Below are positions 9,076 to 18,419 of a stretch of DNA of 22,223 bases, piece after piece (position 1 is the first letter of the stretch; each line of letters begins with the position of its first letter). The translations under genes were made by a program, and so were the position numbers. The DNA comes from Acanthaster planci (taxonomy: Eukaryota > Echinodermata > Asteroidea > Valvatida > Acanthasteridae): positions 1,038,715-1,060,937 of the forward strand of contig NW_019091419.1 in assembly GCF_001949145.1 (NCBI RefSeq), given 5' to 3'. The notes beneath the pieces are model-generated. The model saw nothing but the letters and a program-made list of their open reading frames with translations, made no database searches and was not told where the DNA came from.

Positions 9076-9620
9076 TGATTTTTAACTTTATTTTACCGCG
9101 CAAGACAGGTGGTCTATGCGTTTATATGTCTGTGGTGCTGCGGCATGCGCAAAATGGGAAAACGGACACGACAAGGTTTGGAACACTCCTTGCTATGTTT
9201 GTAAAGGTGGGCTAATTGTCCAAATACAAAAGGATTTGAACGGAATCATGCAAACTACATTTTGCTCTGGGAATTTTGAAAGTTTCCATGATTGACTTAG
9301 TAGTTTACAGTTTAATGAGTTGAAGTTTGTACTGTAGTGTGACATGTTACAGCAGACTGCCAGAAGTCTGTCATGTGTCTGTGCTGGGTCCGATGTCCAT
9401 GATCAGGGTGGACGTCAGACCTTTAAGTTCTGGGGGTAGATAAGTGACACAAATTTTGCTTTTTTCAATCAAGTTTTCCCTTGAGAATGAGAGCAACCAT
9501 TAGGCTTGAGGTACCCAGGCTAACGGAGGTTTTTACACAAATCACAGAGGGTTTCCTCATCATTCTTCTGTTTTATACCCAATGATCGCACCGTAACATA
9601 AATTTGTGTATCACAAATGG
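9076..9620. other. Non-coding stretch
   Basis: No supported gene. A short inverted repeat CAGACT-GCCAGA-AGTCTG near 9353-9370 is too small to interpret. No termini or target duplications were found. Confidence 0.5.
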
Positions 9621-9653
9621 CAAGCCTGGCAAGCTCGGTGGTCGAGTGGTTAA
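9621..9653 (+). repeat. Truncated tRNA-like head (probable SINE or tRNA relic)
   Basis: GCTCGGTGGTCGAGTGGTTAA resembles the 5' half of a Ser/Leu-type tRNA, with the A box in GGTCGAGTGG. The sequence stops at the undetermined base 9654 and no B box follows, because the next base begins the DIRS gag piece. It is most likely a SINE head cut by insertion or by misassembly. Confidence 0.4.
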
Positions 9654-9654
9654 N
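9654..9654. other. Single undetermined base at a repeat junction
   Basis: One N separates the tRNA-like head from the DIRS gag segment. A single N exactly at a junction of two unrelated repeats suggests an assembly join. Confidence 0.9.
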
Positions 9655-9953
9655 CGGGGCAACATTTGTCTTGTTGGATTGGGCTTTACAAGTTGCCCTG
9701 CCAAATTCTAAGGACTGACAGAAGGAGCATTTGTGAGTGTATTTGCACTGCACGTTTCTGCATCCAGCTTGATTGAATGCGAAGCATATTCCACTGCTTC
9801 TGGGGAATGTGTAGCCGCGAAAGGATCGCTGTTTAGATAGGAATTCGTGCCCAGATCTGCGTTGACCAATAAACCCTGCATTAAATGTCCCCAGGGAAGA
9901 GAGACAAAGAGCCCAAAGCTCTCCATCAATTGTAGCCCATGACCCATGGGGGT
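9655..9953 (-). pseudogene. Second DIRS-like gag fragment, zinc-knuckle part intact
   Basis: This matches 5180-5474 over its length on the same strand. Its frame has no stop, unlike the first copy. It encodes WATIDGELWALCLSSLGTFN, then SKQRSFRGYTFPRSSG, then the Cys/His cluster in CFAFNQAGCRNVQCKYTH plus KCSFC. Only the C-terminal third of gag is present. It is cut at one side by base 9654 and at the other by a foreign insert. The open frame that runs beyond both ends (9520-10086) is a fusion with unrelated sequence. Confidence 0.75.
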
Positions 9954-10340
9954 GGAGTTGTTGGTGCATTCGGAATTGGTGGTCATATTCTAACCAACCA
10001 CATCCTCCAAAACGAGCAGGTGCCAGCCTAATTACATGCATATATACATATGCATGTACTTCAACAATTCCTGCGCATGCATGCATGCGGAGGGTGAGCC
10101 CCTAAGAAAACTCAGGAGTATACTAGAAAGGCATCCGTCCACCCTTGGATTGAGCTAAGTTGTTGCTTTTTCTCTTTTAGTAGGAGCTGTCCTGACTGAT
10201 CAAGGCTCAATGTGAAACTTTAGGAGAGGGAGGGGATGTTACGATCCAGGAGCAAACCCAACTCAGTATACTCACTTTTGACAATTTTTTCCTTAATGTT
10301 TAAAGGGACAGTAGCACCTACATGTAGGGGGTCACAAACT
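9954..10340. mobile_element. Insert of about 386 bp interrupting the gag fragment
   Basis: In the first copy, the GGGGGTG next to 5474 runs straight into GATACCAATGCCAAT (5475 onward). Here the same two parts are separated by about 386 bases. A GGGGGT occurs at both edges (about 9948-9953 and 10327-10332), which could be a target duplication but lies in a G-run. No terminal inverted repeats or coding frame were recognised. The alternative is a deletion in the first copy. Confidence 0.4.
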
Positions 10341-10437
10341 GATACCAATGCCAATGGGTCTGCCCCGGATTAATTACTATTGAAGTGCTTATTAATATAC
10401 GTTGGGTAAGGGCAAAACCGTTATATAATTAACCTCA
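10341..10437. repeat. End of gag fragment plus shared AT-rich segment
   Basis: 10341-10383 matches 5475-5526 of the first DIRS copy. The homology then breaks at GTGCTTATTAATAT. The following segment, with GTGCTTATTAAT, AAGGGCAAAACCGTTATATA and ATTAAC, recurs at about 13727-13765. The shared AT-rich piece may be a terminal part of a DIRS-like or other element, but no complete terminus is visible. Confidence 0.45.
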
Positions 10438-10786
10438 AGATAGTTAGAAAATTATTTTTAATTTTTGGGAAGATTTAGAAGTGTCCATTTTTGCACTGAA
10501 GGAAAAAAAATGGAAAATTGAGCCAAACTAAAAATGTCATTGGCAAGTTGTAGTGGGGTGAGTAAAATCAGGAGTTTTGAATTAAAATTATTGGGAGGTT
10601 GATTTTCACTTACTTTGAAATTTGAGGTAAAAATGTTGCTCTGGCAAGGCACTGGAGGGAAAAAATCAAACTGCATCAAAGTTTGGGGTGCGCAGTTAGG
10701 GGGTTTCAACAATAAATGAAAGATGTTGCTGTGCCAGCAGTAAAAGCTAAAGGGATGCATTGTTTTTGTTTTGCTTTTTATTGTAG
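10438..10786. other. Non-coding stretch
   Basis: A 100-codon minus-strand frame (10458-10760) is rich in Phe, Asn and Pro from T- and A-rich sequence and shows no domain. The plus strand ends in a pyrimidine tract (TTTGTTTTGCTTTTTATTGTAG, given here as two parts: TTTGTTTTGC and TTTTTATTGTAG) that would serve as a splice acceptor at 10786. Confidence 0.45.
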
Positions 10787-10867
10787 GAGGAAGTCATTAA
10801 GAGAAGAAGATGGAGCAAGAAGTGGCCAATGAGTGGGCAGCATCAACAAAAAGAGCATAGAACCTGA
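10787..10867 (+). other. Possible 81-nt exon
   Basis: A strong pyrimidine tract ending TTGTAG (to 10786) and a consensus donor GTAAGT (10868-10873) frame 81 bases. One frame is open (starting EEVIKRRRWSKKWPM) but reads TGA at its very last codon. Another holds ATGGAGCAAGAAGTG, a 16-codon frame with a fair Kozak context. A non-coding or 5' UTR exon, an exon of a dead gene, or chance are all possible. I recognise no protein. Confidence 0.25.
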
Positions 10868-11347
10868 GTAAGTTCCTTCCAGCACCAGATTACTCAATGA
10901 CAAGCTGGATTGAGAAAGTGAACTTTATTCCTGCAAGTTTACTCATTTTCCCCCATATTGTTAACATGTGTCTTAATGACAACCTTCCCAGATCCTTCAA
11001 AATCCACCAGGAGCTTTGTGGAAGATTGAGGAAGATAGAGCCCAGCCCAGCCTCTTTGGATTCAAATCGGACTGTGTGTGTCCATAGAATTTTGGAGAAT
11101 GTATCATATTGGGGAGGATTTTTAGGATACGGAAAGGTTTCCAGGAACCACCGTCTTTCTGTGCTGACCTTACGTCTTGCTGTTTAAATAATCATTACTC
11201 TCTATACACTTTGTCAGCTCTGACAAGTTTGGCCTCACAGAAAATTCCCCAAGAATTACAAACTTTATATGTATGACTTTCCATCTCAATACAAATATTG
11301 AAATATTAAATATTGAAGTTTTATCTCAATCTGTCATAATTTTACAG
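10868..11347. other. Intron-like stretch with an unrecognised open frame
   Basis: A 96-codon plus-strand frame (10897-11187) has a mixed composition, including LPRSFKIHQELCGRLRKIEP, but no domain that I recognise. It lies between two weak exon candidates. The segment before 11348 ends in TCATAATTTTACAG, a plausible acceptor. Confidence 0.3.
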
Positions 11348-11469
11348 TCACTTGGAAACTGGAAATGGCAGCGGAAAAGTATACATTCTTGGTTGACCTC
11401 TCCCAGAAAAAAAGTGCTGTACAAGAACGATATGTTGGATTTTCACAAAAATGGTGTCAGAATGATTAA
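11348..11469 (+). CDS. Possible short exon, product unrecognised
   Basis: After the acceptor-like ATTTTACAG (to 11347) a frame is open from 11350 to the TAA at 11467. It includes ATG at 11365 and 34 codons beginning MAAEKYTFLVDLSQKKSAV. The composition is protein-like (charged and mixed). It has no domain and no donor site is needed if it is terminal. Support is only a splice-like acceptor plus composition. Confidence 0.22.
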
Positions 11470-11570
11470 AAAGAGTTTTAAAAACTCCAGAAGGCTTCTG
11501 GAGAATATGCACCTTGATAATATTGGAAAATATGCTAATTGGAGTTAGATTCCCTCTCCTCTCCCCAGCT

Positions 11571-11729
11571 CCTAAGGGTAGAATTCAGAGGTTGTTCAAG
11601 AAATTTCCACTCGCACAGCCAGAGTTTTCACAATTTGTAAAGTTGAGAAAACAGTCACTGGGTGCCTCCTGTTGTTTGTACATGTGTCAACTGCCTGAAG
11701 ATGGACCTATTCCGAATCAGCCGGCTTAG
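11571..11729 (+). CDS. Possible terminal exon, product unrecognised
   Basis: A pyrimidine tract CCCTCTCCTCTCCCCAG ends at 11568. The frame open behind it starts PKGRIQRLFKKFPLAQPEF and ends in TAG at 11727. Its basic, amphipathic composition is protein-like. I recognise no family. It could form a short gene with the candidates at 10787 and 11348, but the phases cannot be verified here. Confidence 0.22.
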   Translation, partial: PKGRIQRLFKKFPLAQPEFSQFVKLRKQSLGASCCLYMCQLPEDGPIPNQPA

Positions 11730-11931
11730 GCTGACAGAATTACACAAGTCTGCGGCAAATGCTTAAGCCACTCACTTGTGGCTTTAATCATCTAGCCTCA
11801 GCCACACCTTTTGGACATCATCTTAAAACCCACAACTCTGCTGGGGACATGCTCAAACAAAAGTACATTTATTACAATGCATACAGACATAACTGCTCCC
11901 TTTTTGTTACTGTACTTTTACCAGATGTTTA

Positions 11932-12069
11932 AGGTGATAGCAGCATGGTTGGTCCCCTGCCTGTGGGCTCATTTTCTGGCATCACTGGTCTGATAGAGTG
12001 AGGTGATAGCAGCATGGTTGGTCCCCTGCCTGTGGGTTCACCTTCTGGCATCACTGCCCCAGTAGAGTA
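11932..12069 (+). repeat. Tandem duplication of 69 bp
   Basis: AGGTGATAGCAGCATGGTTG begins at 11932 and again at 12001. The two 69-base units differ at only a handful of positions, mostly near the ends (GGTCTGATAGAG against GCCCCAGTAGAG). The second 1.7-kb copy begins inside the first unit (13796 aligns with 11981), so this short duplication predates the larger one. Confidence 0.9.
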
Positions 12070-12663
12070 AGCCATCTCTTGTTATACGACAAAAGTAGTC
12101 ATGATTTTGGTTGTCGCAACAATTTGTTTAAAGTTACAGTCCACCATTTATCTGTTGTGGATTATTTTCCTTTGAAGCAACAAAATTACTCAAAATCTAA
12201 AGAAGGGAACACAAGAATGAACGTGATGAAGATGAAGTTTCAACTAAATAGTGAATGCCCCATATTCTGAAAAAACTATTCTAGGACTTAGATTTTAGAT
12301 CAAAAGTTTGCCGAGTCGTTTTTTAAATTGTGCCTGAATCCAGCATCTGGGAAACATGCTCATATTCAGTTGAATGCAGGCACACCTTGTCTCCCCCTGA
12401 ACTGATGAATTATAGAAACTGCTAGTGTCTGTGCATCATGTCAACGCTTGCACGCATTTCTAATGGTGACTTCCAAAAATTTGAGAAGGTGCCTGGTTGA
12501 AATCATTGTTTCTTCATGATGACCGTTTGCCAGAAAGAACAGTTTCTCACAGAATGTAGCCCTCTATCTAAACCAAGTAGGCTTTTCAACAACAATTTTG
12601 GATACTGTTTGGATAGCTGCATATGATAGACTGTACAGTACTTTTCACCCATTTGTCCTTGTA

Positions 12664-12947
12664 CAGGGTTCCCACAGTCATTGAAAATCTTGGGAAAAAG
12701 TTGTCCTGGAAAGTCATGGAAAACTCATGGAAAATTGGTCTGGGGGAAAAGTCATGGAAATCAAGATCATACAAGGGTGATTTTGATGGTGGTTATGGAT
12801 AGTGGCTATGGCAGTGTTCCCGTTTATTAAACCAAACAAAGTTTCTGTGCAGAGTGGCATTAAATGCCATGGAAATTGTTATATTTTAGTTCTGGAAAGT
12901 GCAGGAAGGATCACTGAATTTGATTTTCAGATTTCGTGGGAACCTTG
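12664..12947. mobile_element. hAT-like MITE (CAGGGTTCCCAC termini), copy A
   Basis: The left end CAGGGTTCCCAC (12664-12675) and the right end GTGGGAACCTTG (12936-12947) are inverted repeats, 11 of 12 matching. The left part contains repeated GTCATGGAAAA-type words. CAGGGTTCCC is the kind of terminus seen in hAT transposons. Flanks CTTGTA and CTTGTTA hint at a decayed target duplication but do not prove it. There is no transposase. Confidence 0.65.
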
Positions 12948-12958
12948 CTTGTTACAAT

Positions 12959-13191
12959 CAGGGCCCAATTTCTCGGCACTGCTTAGCACCCGATTTCACG
13001 CATGCAGAGGCTCTGCATATTTCATGCAAATCGTAAGCAGTAAGTACAGCCAAATGCATCCTAACCTTGGAGGAAAGATTTGTGTAACATCAGAAATCTC
13101 TGTCTGCATGCAACGGTCGGCACAAGCACCCCAAGCACCGCATGGAATAGTGCTCAAGGTTAGCACATTATTCTGCTGAAATTGGGCCCTG
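12959..13191. mobile_element. hAT-like MITE (CAGGGCCCAATTTC termini), copy A
   Basis: CAGGGCCCAATTTC (12959-12972) and GAAATTGGGCCCTG (13178-13191) are perfect 14-bp inverted termini of a 233-bp element. The same class of GGGCCCAATTTC element is common in marine invertebrate genomes, as I recall. No clear 8-bp target duplication remains. Open frames inside are not genes. Confidence 0.75.
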
Positions 13192-13583
13192 ACCCCACCC
13201 AGCCTGTTACTCCCTGCACTCCCCAGCACTGTATGGTTTTATGGATTTAACAGTGACCCACAATAAGAGTCTATGTGGTAATGGGTTGAAATGTATATGT
13301 TATGCTTATTTGGGGAAAAAAATTTATTACTGTGTGACTGAAAGACCTTAAGCATGTTAGGTGAACTTTTCTTGTTCTTTTTGTCATTTTTCCCCGTGTT
13401 AAGATTTGGGAAGGCCTCATTGCTAGGTGAATGTACTGCCATGGATGCCCACATGAACGTTGAGGCTGGCTAGCGTCATGGTACAAGTGGACTGACCGGT
13501 GAAATCTCCAAAGCGAAGAAGCAGGCTCCGTTATAAGTAGCACAGGTAAGAGTCCTGTGTTTAATATCATTGCTAGCTTTCTG

Positions 13584-13683
13584 CAAGGACGAATCCGGGA
13601 AAGGGGGAGGGGCTAATTGGGGTCACGACCAAACAAGGAGCAAAAACTGTTTTCATTTGAAAAAAATGAAAAGATCTTATCAG
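13584..13683. mobile_element. CAAGGACGAATCC element, truncated at the gap
   Basis: This is the left part of the small inverted-terminus element that is complete in copy B (15391-15632). Here it is cut off just before the N at 13684. Confidence 0.5.
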
Positions 13684-13684
13684 N
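13684..13684. other. Single undetermined base at the end of copy A
   Basis: One N lies four bases after the last base shared with copy B. This marks a possible assembly join between the two copies. Confidence 0.9.
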
Positions 13685-13726
13685 AGGTTTTTTCGCAAGC
13701 TCTCGGACAAGCACTGCGCATACAGT

Positions 13727-13795
13727 GCTTATTAATTAAGGGCAAACCCGTTATATATAATTAACATCTCCCCAACGCAAAAATACATCTTGAAA
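13727..13795. repeat. Spacer between the 1.7-kb copies with shared AT-rich motif
   Basis: GTGCTTATTAATTAAGGGCA, followed by AACCCGTTATATATAATTAAC, restates most of 10384-10430 in diverged form, so the spacer carries a dispersed repeat. The rest, up to TTGAAA before copy B, has no recognised content. Confidence 0.55.
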
Positions 13796-14479
13796 ATCAC
13801 TGGTCTGATAGAGTGAAGTGATAGCAGCATGGTTGGTCCCCTGCCTGTGGGTTCATCTTCTGGCATCACTGCCCCAGTAGAGTAAGCCATCTCTTGTTTC
13901 ATGACAATAGTAGTCATAATTTTGGTTGTCGCAACAATTCGTTTAAAGGTACATGTACAGTCCACCATTTGTCTGTTGTGGATTATTTTCCTAGCAACAA
14001 AATTACTCCAAATCTAAAGAAGGGAACACAAGAACGTGATGAAGATGAAGTTTCAGCTGAATAGTGAATGCTCCATATTCTGAGAAAAACTATTCTAGGA
14101 CTTAGATTTCAGATCAAAAGTTTGCCGAGTCATTTTTTAAATTGTGCCTGAATTCAGCATCTGGGAAACATTCTCATATTCAGTTGAATGCAGGTACACC
14201 TTGTCTCCCCCTGAACTGATGAATTATAGAAACTGCTAGTGTCTGTGCATCGTGTCAATGCTTGCACGCATTTCTAATAGTGACTTTCGATAAATTTTGA
14301 GAAGGTGCCTGCTTGAAATCATTGTTTCTTCATGATGACCGTTTGCCAGAGAGAACAGTGTCTCACAGAATGTAGTCCTCTATCTAAACCAAGTATGCTT
14401 TTCAACAACAATTTTGGATACTGTTTGGATAGCTGCATATGATAGACTGTACAGTATGTTTAACCCATTTGTCCTTGTA

Positions 14480-14751
14480 CAGGTTCCCACAGTCATTGAA
14501 AATCCTGGGAAAAGGTTGTCATGGAAAACTCACGGAAAATTGGTCTGGGGAAAAGTCATGGAAATTAAGATCATACAAGGGTGATTTTGATGGTGGTTAT
14601 GGATAGTGGCTTTGGCAGTGTTCCCGTTTATTATACCAAACAAAGTTTCTGTGCAGAGTGGCATTAAATACCATGGAAATTGTCATATTTTAATTCTGGA
14701 AAAGTGCAGGAAAGGTCCTTGAATTTGATTTTCAGATTTCGTGGAACCTTG
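14480..14751. mobile_element. hAT-like MITE (CAGGTTCCCAC termini), copy B
   Basis: This is the counterpart of 12664-12947. The left end has lost one G (CAGGTTCCCAC) and the right end one G (GTGGAACCTTG). Internal GTCATGG words are shortened relative to copy A. Confidence 0.6.
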
Positions 14752-14762
14752 CTTGTAACAGT

Positions 14763-14996
14763 CAGGGCCCAATTTTTCGGCATTGCTTAGCACACGATTT
14801 CACGCTTTCAGAGGCTCTGCGTATTTCATGCATACAATAACAGTAAGTATACAGCCAAATGCATCCTAACCTTGGAGGAAAGATTTGTGTAACAACAGAA
14901 ATCTCTATCTGCATGCAACAGTTGGCACAAGCACCTCGAGCACCGCATGGAATAGTGCTCAAGGTTAGCACATTATTCTGCTGAAATTGGGCCCTG
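14763..14996. mobile_element. hAT-like MITE (CAGGGCCCAATT termini), copy B
   Basis: This is the counterpart of 12959-13191, with ends CAGGGCCCAATTTT and GAAATTGGGCCCTG. Confidence 0.7.
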
Positions 14997-15390
14997 ACCC
15001 CACCCAGCCTGTTACTCCCTGCACTCACCAGCACTGTACGGTTTTATGGATTTAACAGTGACTCACAATAAGAGTCTATGTGGTAATGGGTTGAAATGTA
15101 TATGTTATGCTTATTTGGGGAAAAAAATTTTTATTACAGTGTGACTGAAAGACCTTAAGCATGTTAGGTGAACTTTTCTTGTTCTTTTTGTCATTTTTCC
15201 CCGTGTTAAGATTTGGGAAGGCCTCATTGCTAGGTGAATGTTCTGCCATGGATGCCCACATGAACGTTGAGGCTGGCTAGCATCATGGTGCAAGTGGACT
15301 GACTGGTGAAATCTCCAAAGCGAAGAAGCAGGCTCCGTTATAAGTAGCACAGGTAAGAGTCCTGTGTTTAATATCATTGCTAGCTTTCTG

Positions 15391-15632
15391 CAAGGACGAA
15401 TCCGGGAAAGGGGGAGGGGCTAATTGGGGTCACGACCAAACAAGGAGCAAAAAGTGTTTTCATTTGAAAAAAATGAAAAGATCTTATTGGTCTATTTTGT
15501 TTCCCTTCTTTTGAAAAGTGGTAATGTAGCCTCACCCCTCAAACAACTTTAAAAATAAAAAAAAGTATGGCCCCAAGAATCAAGTTTGCCCCCCCCCCAA
15601 AAAAAACCATTTGAGTCGTGGATCCACCCTTG
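15391..15632. mobile_element. Small element with CAAGG...GGATCC-type inverted ends
   Basis: The left end CAAGGACGAATCCGGG (15391-15406) and the right end GTGGATCCACCCTTG (15618-15632) are imperfect inverted repeats. The reverse complement of the right end starts CAAGGGTGGATCC. The interior has a 10-C run (15589-15598) and an A-run. A hairpin-forming TTTTCATTT/AAATGAAAA lies near 15458-15480. The superfamily is uncertain. Confidence 0.5.
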
Positions 15633-17962
15633 GGTGCTTGTGGCTAGCTGTTAGTGCACCCCTGACCTAGGGATGGTTGTGTGCATTGTGTCAATCTAAG
15701 CAAGACGATAGGGACGAGGTTAAACCCTTGTAACCAGGGCAAGCTAGTTGAATGCACCCACTGTATTGGAATAGTTCACATTTTCCTGGCCTAAAGTTCC
15801 TTTTTCTTCATGGTTCACTGCTGTTTCACAACAAATCACCACTGATCAATGGTCCACATTTCCTGAGACATGTTCAACATGTTCAAGGAGCAGTTGGGGT
15901 TTCATACAGGTTTTCCAACGCAACTTTTTAAAATTGGCGCTCCAATTAACGTCAGGCTCATTCAATTTAGCGCGAAATTGATTGACGATCCCGATCAACA
16001 TTCAGTCAGCCAAAATAATCATTCAATTTAAGTCCAAGAGCATGTGATTGCAAATTCTTGTTAAACAAAAAATGCTAAGTCGCTAGTCAGTTGAGAAAAT
16101 CGTAGGAACAGCAGTCAAATTTGCACGGTTATTCTATGGTACTCATAATAGGCATGCAGTTTTATGAAAAAGGCGAGCATTTTTGACATCTGCAATTTTT
16201 TCATCGTAGTGTAATTTATAAATTTGAAATGTGTGAAGCATGTATAATTTATTTGAATTACATCATGAAGAAAACGTTTTTCACTGGCAAAGAAATCTCT
16301 CTGAGTACACTAATTACCTTGGTGGGAGAACCTCTTATTCTATGAGCTCAAACGTTGAAACAAGATGCCAGCAGCTCGTGCTTGCTACACAAGAATATCC
16401 AATGTTGGTCATGGTCGTTTGATTAAAGCATTTGAGGGAAATGGTCAAGATTACCTAGAACTGGCAGTCAACCTTGGAATAATGAAGATTTATGAATAGA
16501 AAGAAAAAATAATTGGTTTCGTGTAAGCTGAAATTTTCTAAAGAATAAAAACTCAATATTATCCCAAGGAAAGCATTTAACACAGAAGAAAAGTACATGT
16601 ACAGTGTATATATTGATAAAGTTAGATGAAAAGGTTGGGGATAGTAAAGGTCCAGGGCAAATGCTGCCAGCGATAAAGAAATTTCTGGACCTGTACGCCT
16701 ATCATAATTATACAGAAACTTCTATATTGTCTCCAATATTCAGACTACGCATACTTTTAAAAGCTTAAGTTGCAAATACTAGTGCCCATTGATGAAAATA
16801 AAAGTAAAATTTGGGCACAAATCTGCCTCCCAGTCACCCAGAGCGGAATTGAGTGATACTTGTGCATCATGAAGTTGAATGATACTGTTACTAAATTGAA
16901 TCCTTGAAAGTGCATGATTCGATGTCTACAAACGAAATTGAATGTGCAGAGTTTCGCAAATGAACCACACGAATAACAGGCTTCGAGAAATCACAAGTTT
17001 GAATGCTGTTTACACTAATTTGGACAGGAAAACCCATAGTAAAACTCATGAAATGACGCGTCTAATCATAGACATCAAATACCTTTACACCGACAACAGC
17101 AGGGGCACAATTTAAGGAAAGTCTCCATTTTTAATAACCATGAACAAATGGCTGCCTTGTCCGCTTGGGTTTCATGATTTGCTGTGTAGCTCTGCTCTAC
17201 ACCAAAGAAGATGAATCGGGGGCAACTGCGGCAATCGTCCATCAAGCATTGTCCAATTCAAAAATAAAGTCTAAAAATTTAAATCACATACATTATGGGG
17301 ATTTGTTCAGGCTTTTTGAAGGTGACCAATGAAAATGGACAAAACTTGAAGTGTTCAGAGCTCTTATTTAAAGAAGGATCTACCTTAATTTTGACAAATA
17401 TTGAAGCAAAACACAAAGAGGGACCATGTTGTAAACACTTCATAGTATTTTCAGTCACCATCCAAAATTTAAGATTTGTATCCAACTTAACAGGCTTGTG
17501 CACACTGTTGATACACTTTTGCCCACACTTTCAGGATCAATTGTTGATTTCTGTAGGAGCTGTTGGTCCATAGATATTTTAGCTTTGTTGTCTTCCCTGA
17601 TTGACGTTACAGTATTACTGTCCAACAGCGCCCTCACTTGTTGGGAAAAGGGAAAGACAATTTCAGGTGTTTAAAAATGTCACTTTTTGATTCACTAAAC
17701 CCTAAAGGGGTGTCTGGAAAACTATTTCTAACAAAGAGTACAAAGCACAAATGCACTTAGAAGTAATAGGTCAGCAGTGTCAAAGGAATCCTCTTGTCAT
17801 AGTTCATTTTCTGACAGGAAAATGGATGAAAAGCAATAGACACAGTTTTATATGAAATAAAAGGGGTAAAAATAAGGAGCGTACAAGGATCCTATAACTT
17901 TTAAAGAAAGGTCTCAATTTCTGCTCCAACTTAGTTCCTTTTGCGATTAATTTCTTCCCCAG
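15633..17962. other. Long non-coding stretch
   Basis: The short frames here, for example 16240-16422 and 17295-17573, have no domain and no clear splice frame. TACATGTACA occurs near 16592. The word CAGCGCCCTCAC lies near 17625. The end, TTTCTTCCCCAG (to 17962), would serve as a splice acceptor. Confidence 0.5.
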
Positions 17963-18079
17963 ACCTCCTATGAAAGCTGTGGATATGCCCCAGGCAAAGT
18001 AGACCATGATGCTGATGAGAAGAGCGCCCTCACTTCCTTCAACCAGGAGAGAAGGAAGATGGAGGACAAGATCCTATGA
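17963..18079 (+). pseudogene. Possible exon or exon relic, product unrecognised
   Basis: Behind the acceptor-like CTTCCCCAG a frame of 38 codons runs to a TGA at 18077. It starts TSYESCGYAPGKVDHDADEK and continues into a charged, helix-like stretch (NQERRKMEDKIL). The same frame continues past the stop with DSTEMIPENVKERK before a TAA. The composition is convincingly protein-like but I do not know the family. No donor site is visible at the stop, so this may be a dead exon or processed fragment. Confidence 0.3.
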
Positions 18080-18419
18080 GACTCTACAGAGATGATTCCT
18101 GAGAATGTCAAGGAGAGGAAATAACTCCGATAGATGCCAGGCCTCACCTCCATCACTGAGGAGGAACAGTTTCCAAGAGGGATCCTCATCAGAATCTTAG
18201 GCATTGATTCACAAACAGGCAAGGAAAGGACTCAATCTTCTCAGAGATGCAGTTCCTTGCTTCCACCTTAGTGATGGAGCAAGTCTATCTGCATTTGTAC
18301 ACTACTCAATGGATCAAAGGATCATATGTAGTGATTAACCACTTGCTGTTGGGGATTTAGGTTTTGGACACATATTCTTTATATGCTTGGCTGGGGTCTC
18401 CGAAATCGGACAAAGGGAA
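18080..18419. other. Continuation with no supported gene
   Basis: The first about 130 bases keep a protein-like plus-strand composition (GLTSITEEEQFPRGILI near 18140-18190) in the same frame as the exon-like piece. They are separated from it by stops. Beyond 18230 nothing is recognised. Confidence 0.3.

Larger units (their letters stand above)
11981..13680 (+). repeat. Large direct repeat, copy A
   Basis: About 1,700 bases align collinearly with copy B (13796-15487), with scattered substitutions and small indels, roughly 95% identical by eye. It starts at ATCACTGGTCTGATAGAGTG and ends at GATCTTAT just before the N at 13684. It contains two hAT-like MITEs and the start of a third small element. 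No gene is supported. The minus-strand frames in the two copies correspond to each other but change at replacement and silent sites alike. Confidence 0.92.
13796..15487 (+). repeat. Large direct repeat, copy B
   Basis: About 1,692 bases are collinear with 11981-13680. It begins inside the first 69-bp unit of copy A, so it has only one complete unit. Beyond 15487 it continues with the rest of the third small element, which copy A lacks. Confidence 0.92.

Noticed and set aside
12996-13229. Minus-strand frame repeated in both 1.7-kb copies, suggesting a duplicated gene
   Set aside because: It lies almost wholly inside the GGGCCCAATTTC MITE and its conservation is that of the whole duplication.
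13380-13535. Plus-strand exon-like frame (MDAHMNVEAG then GLTGEISKAKKQAPL), present in both copies
   Set aside because: Both copies have the same in-frame TAG, and the differences between copies change amino acids more often than not, so there is no sign of coding constraint.
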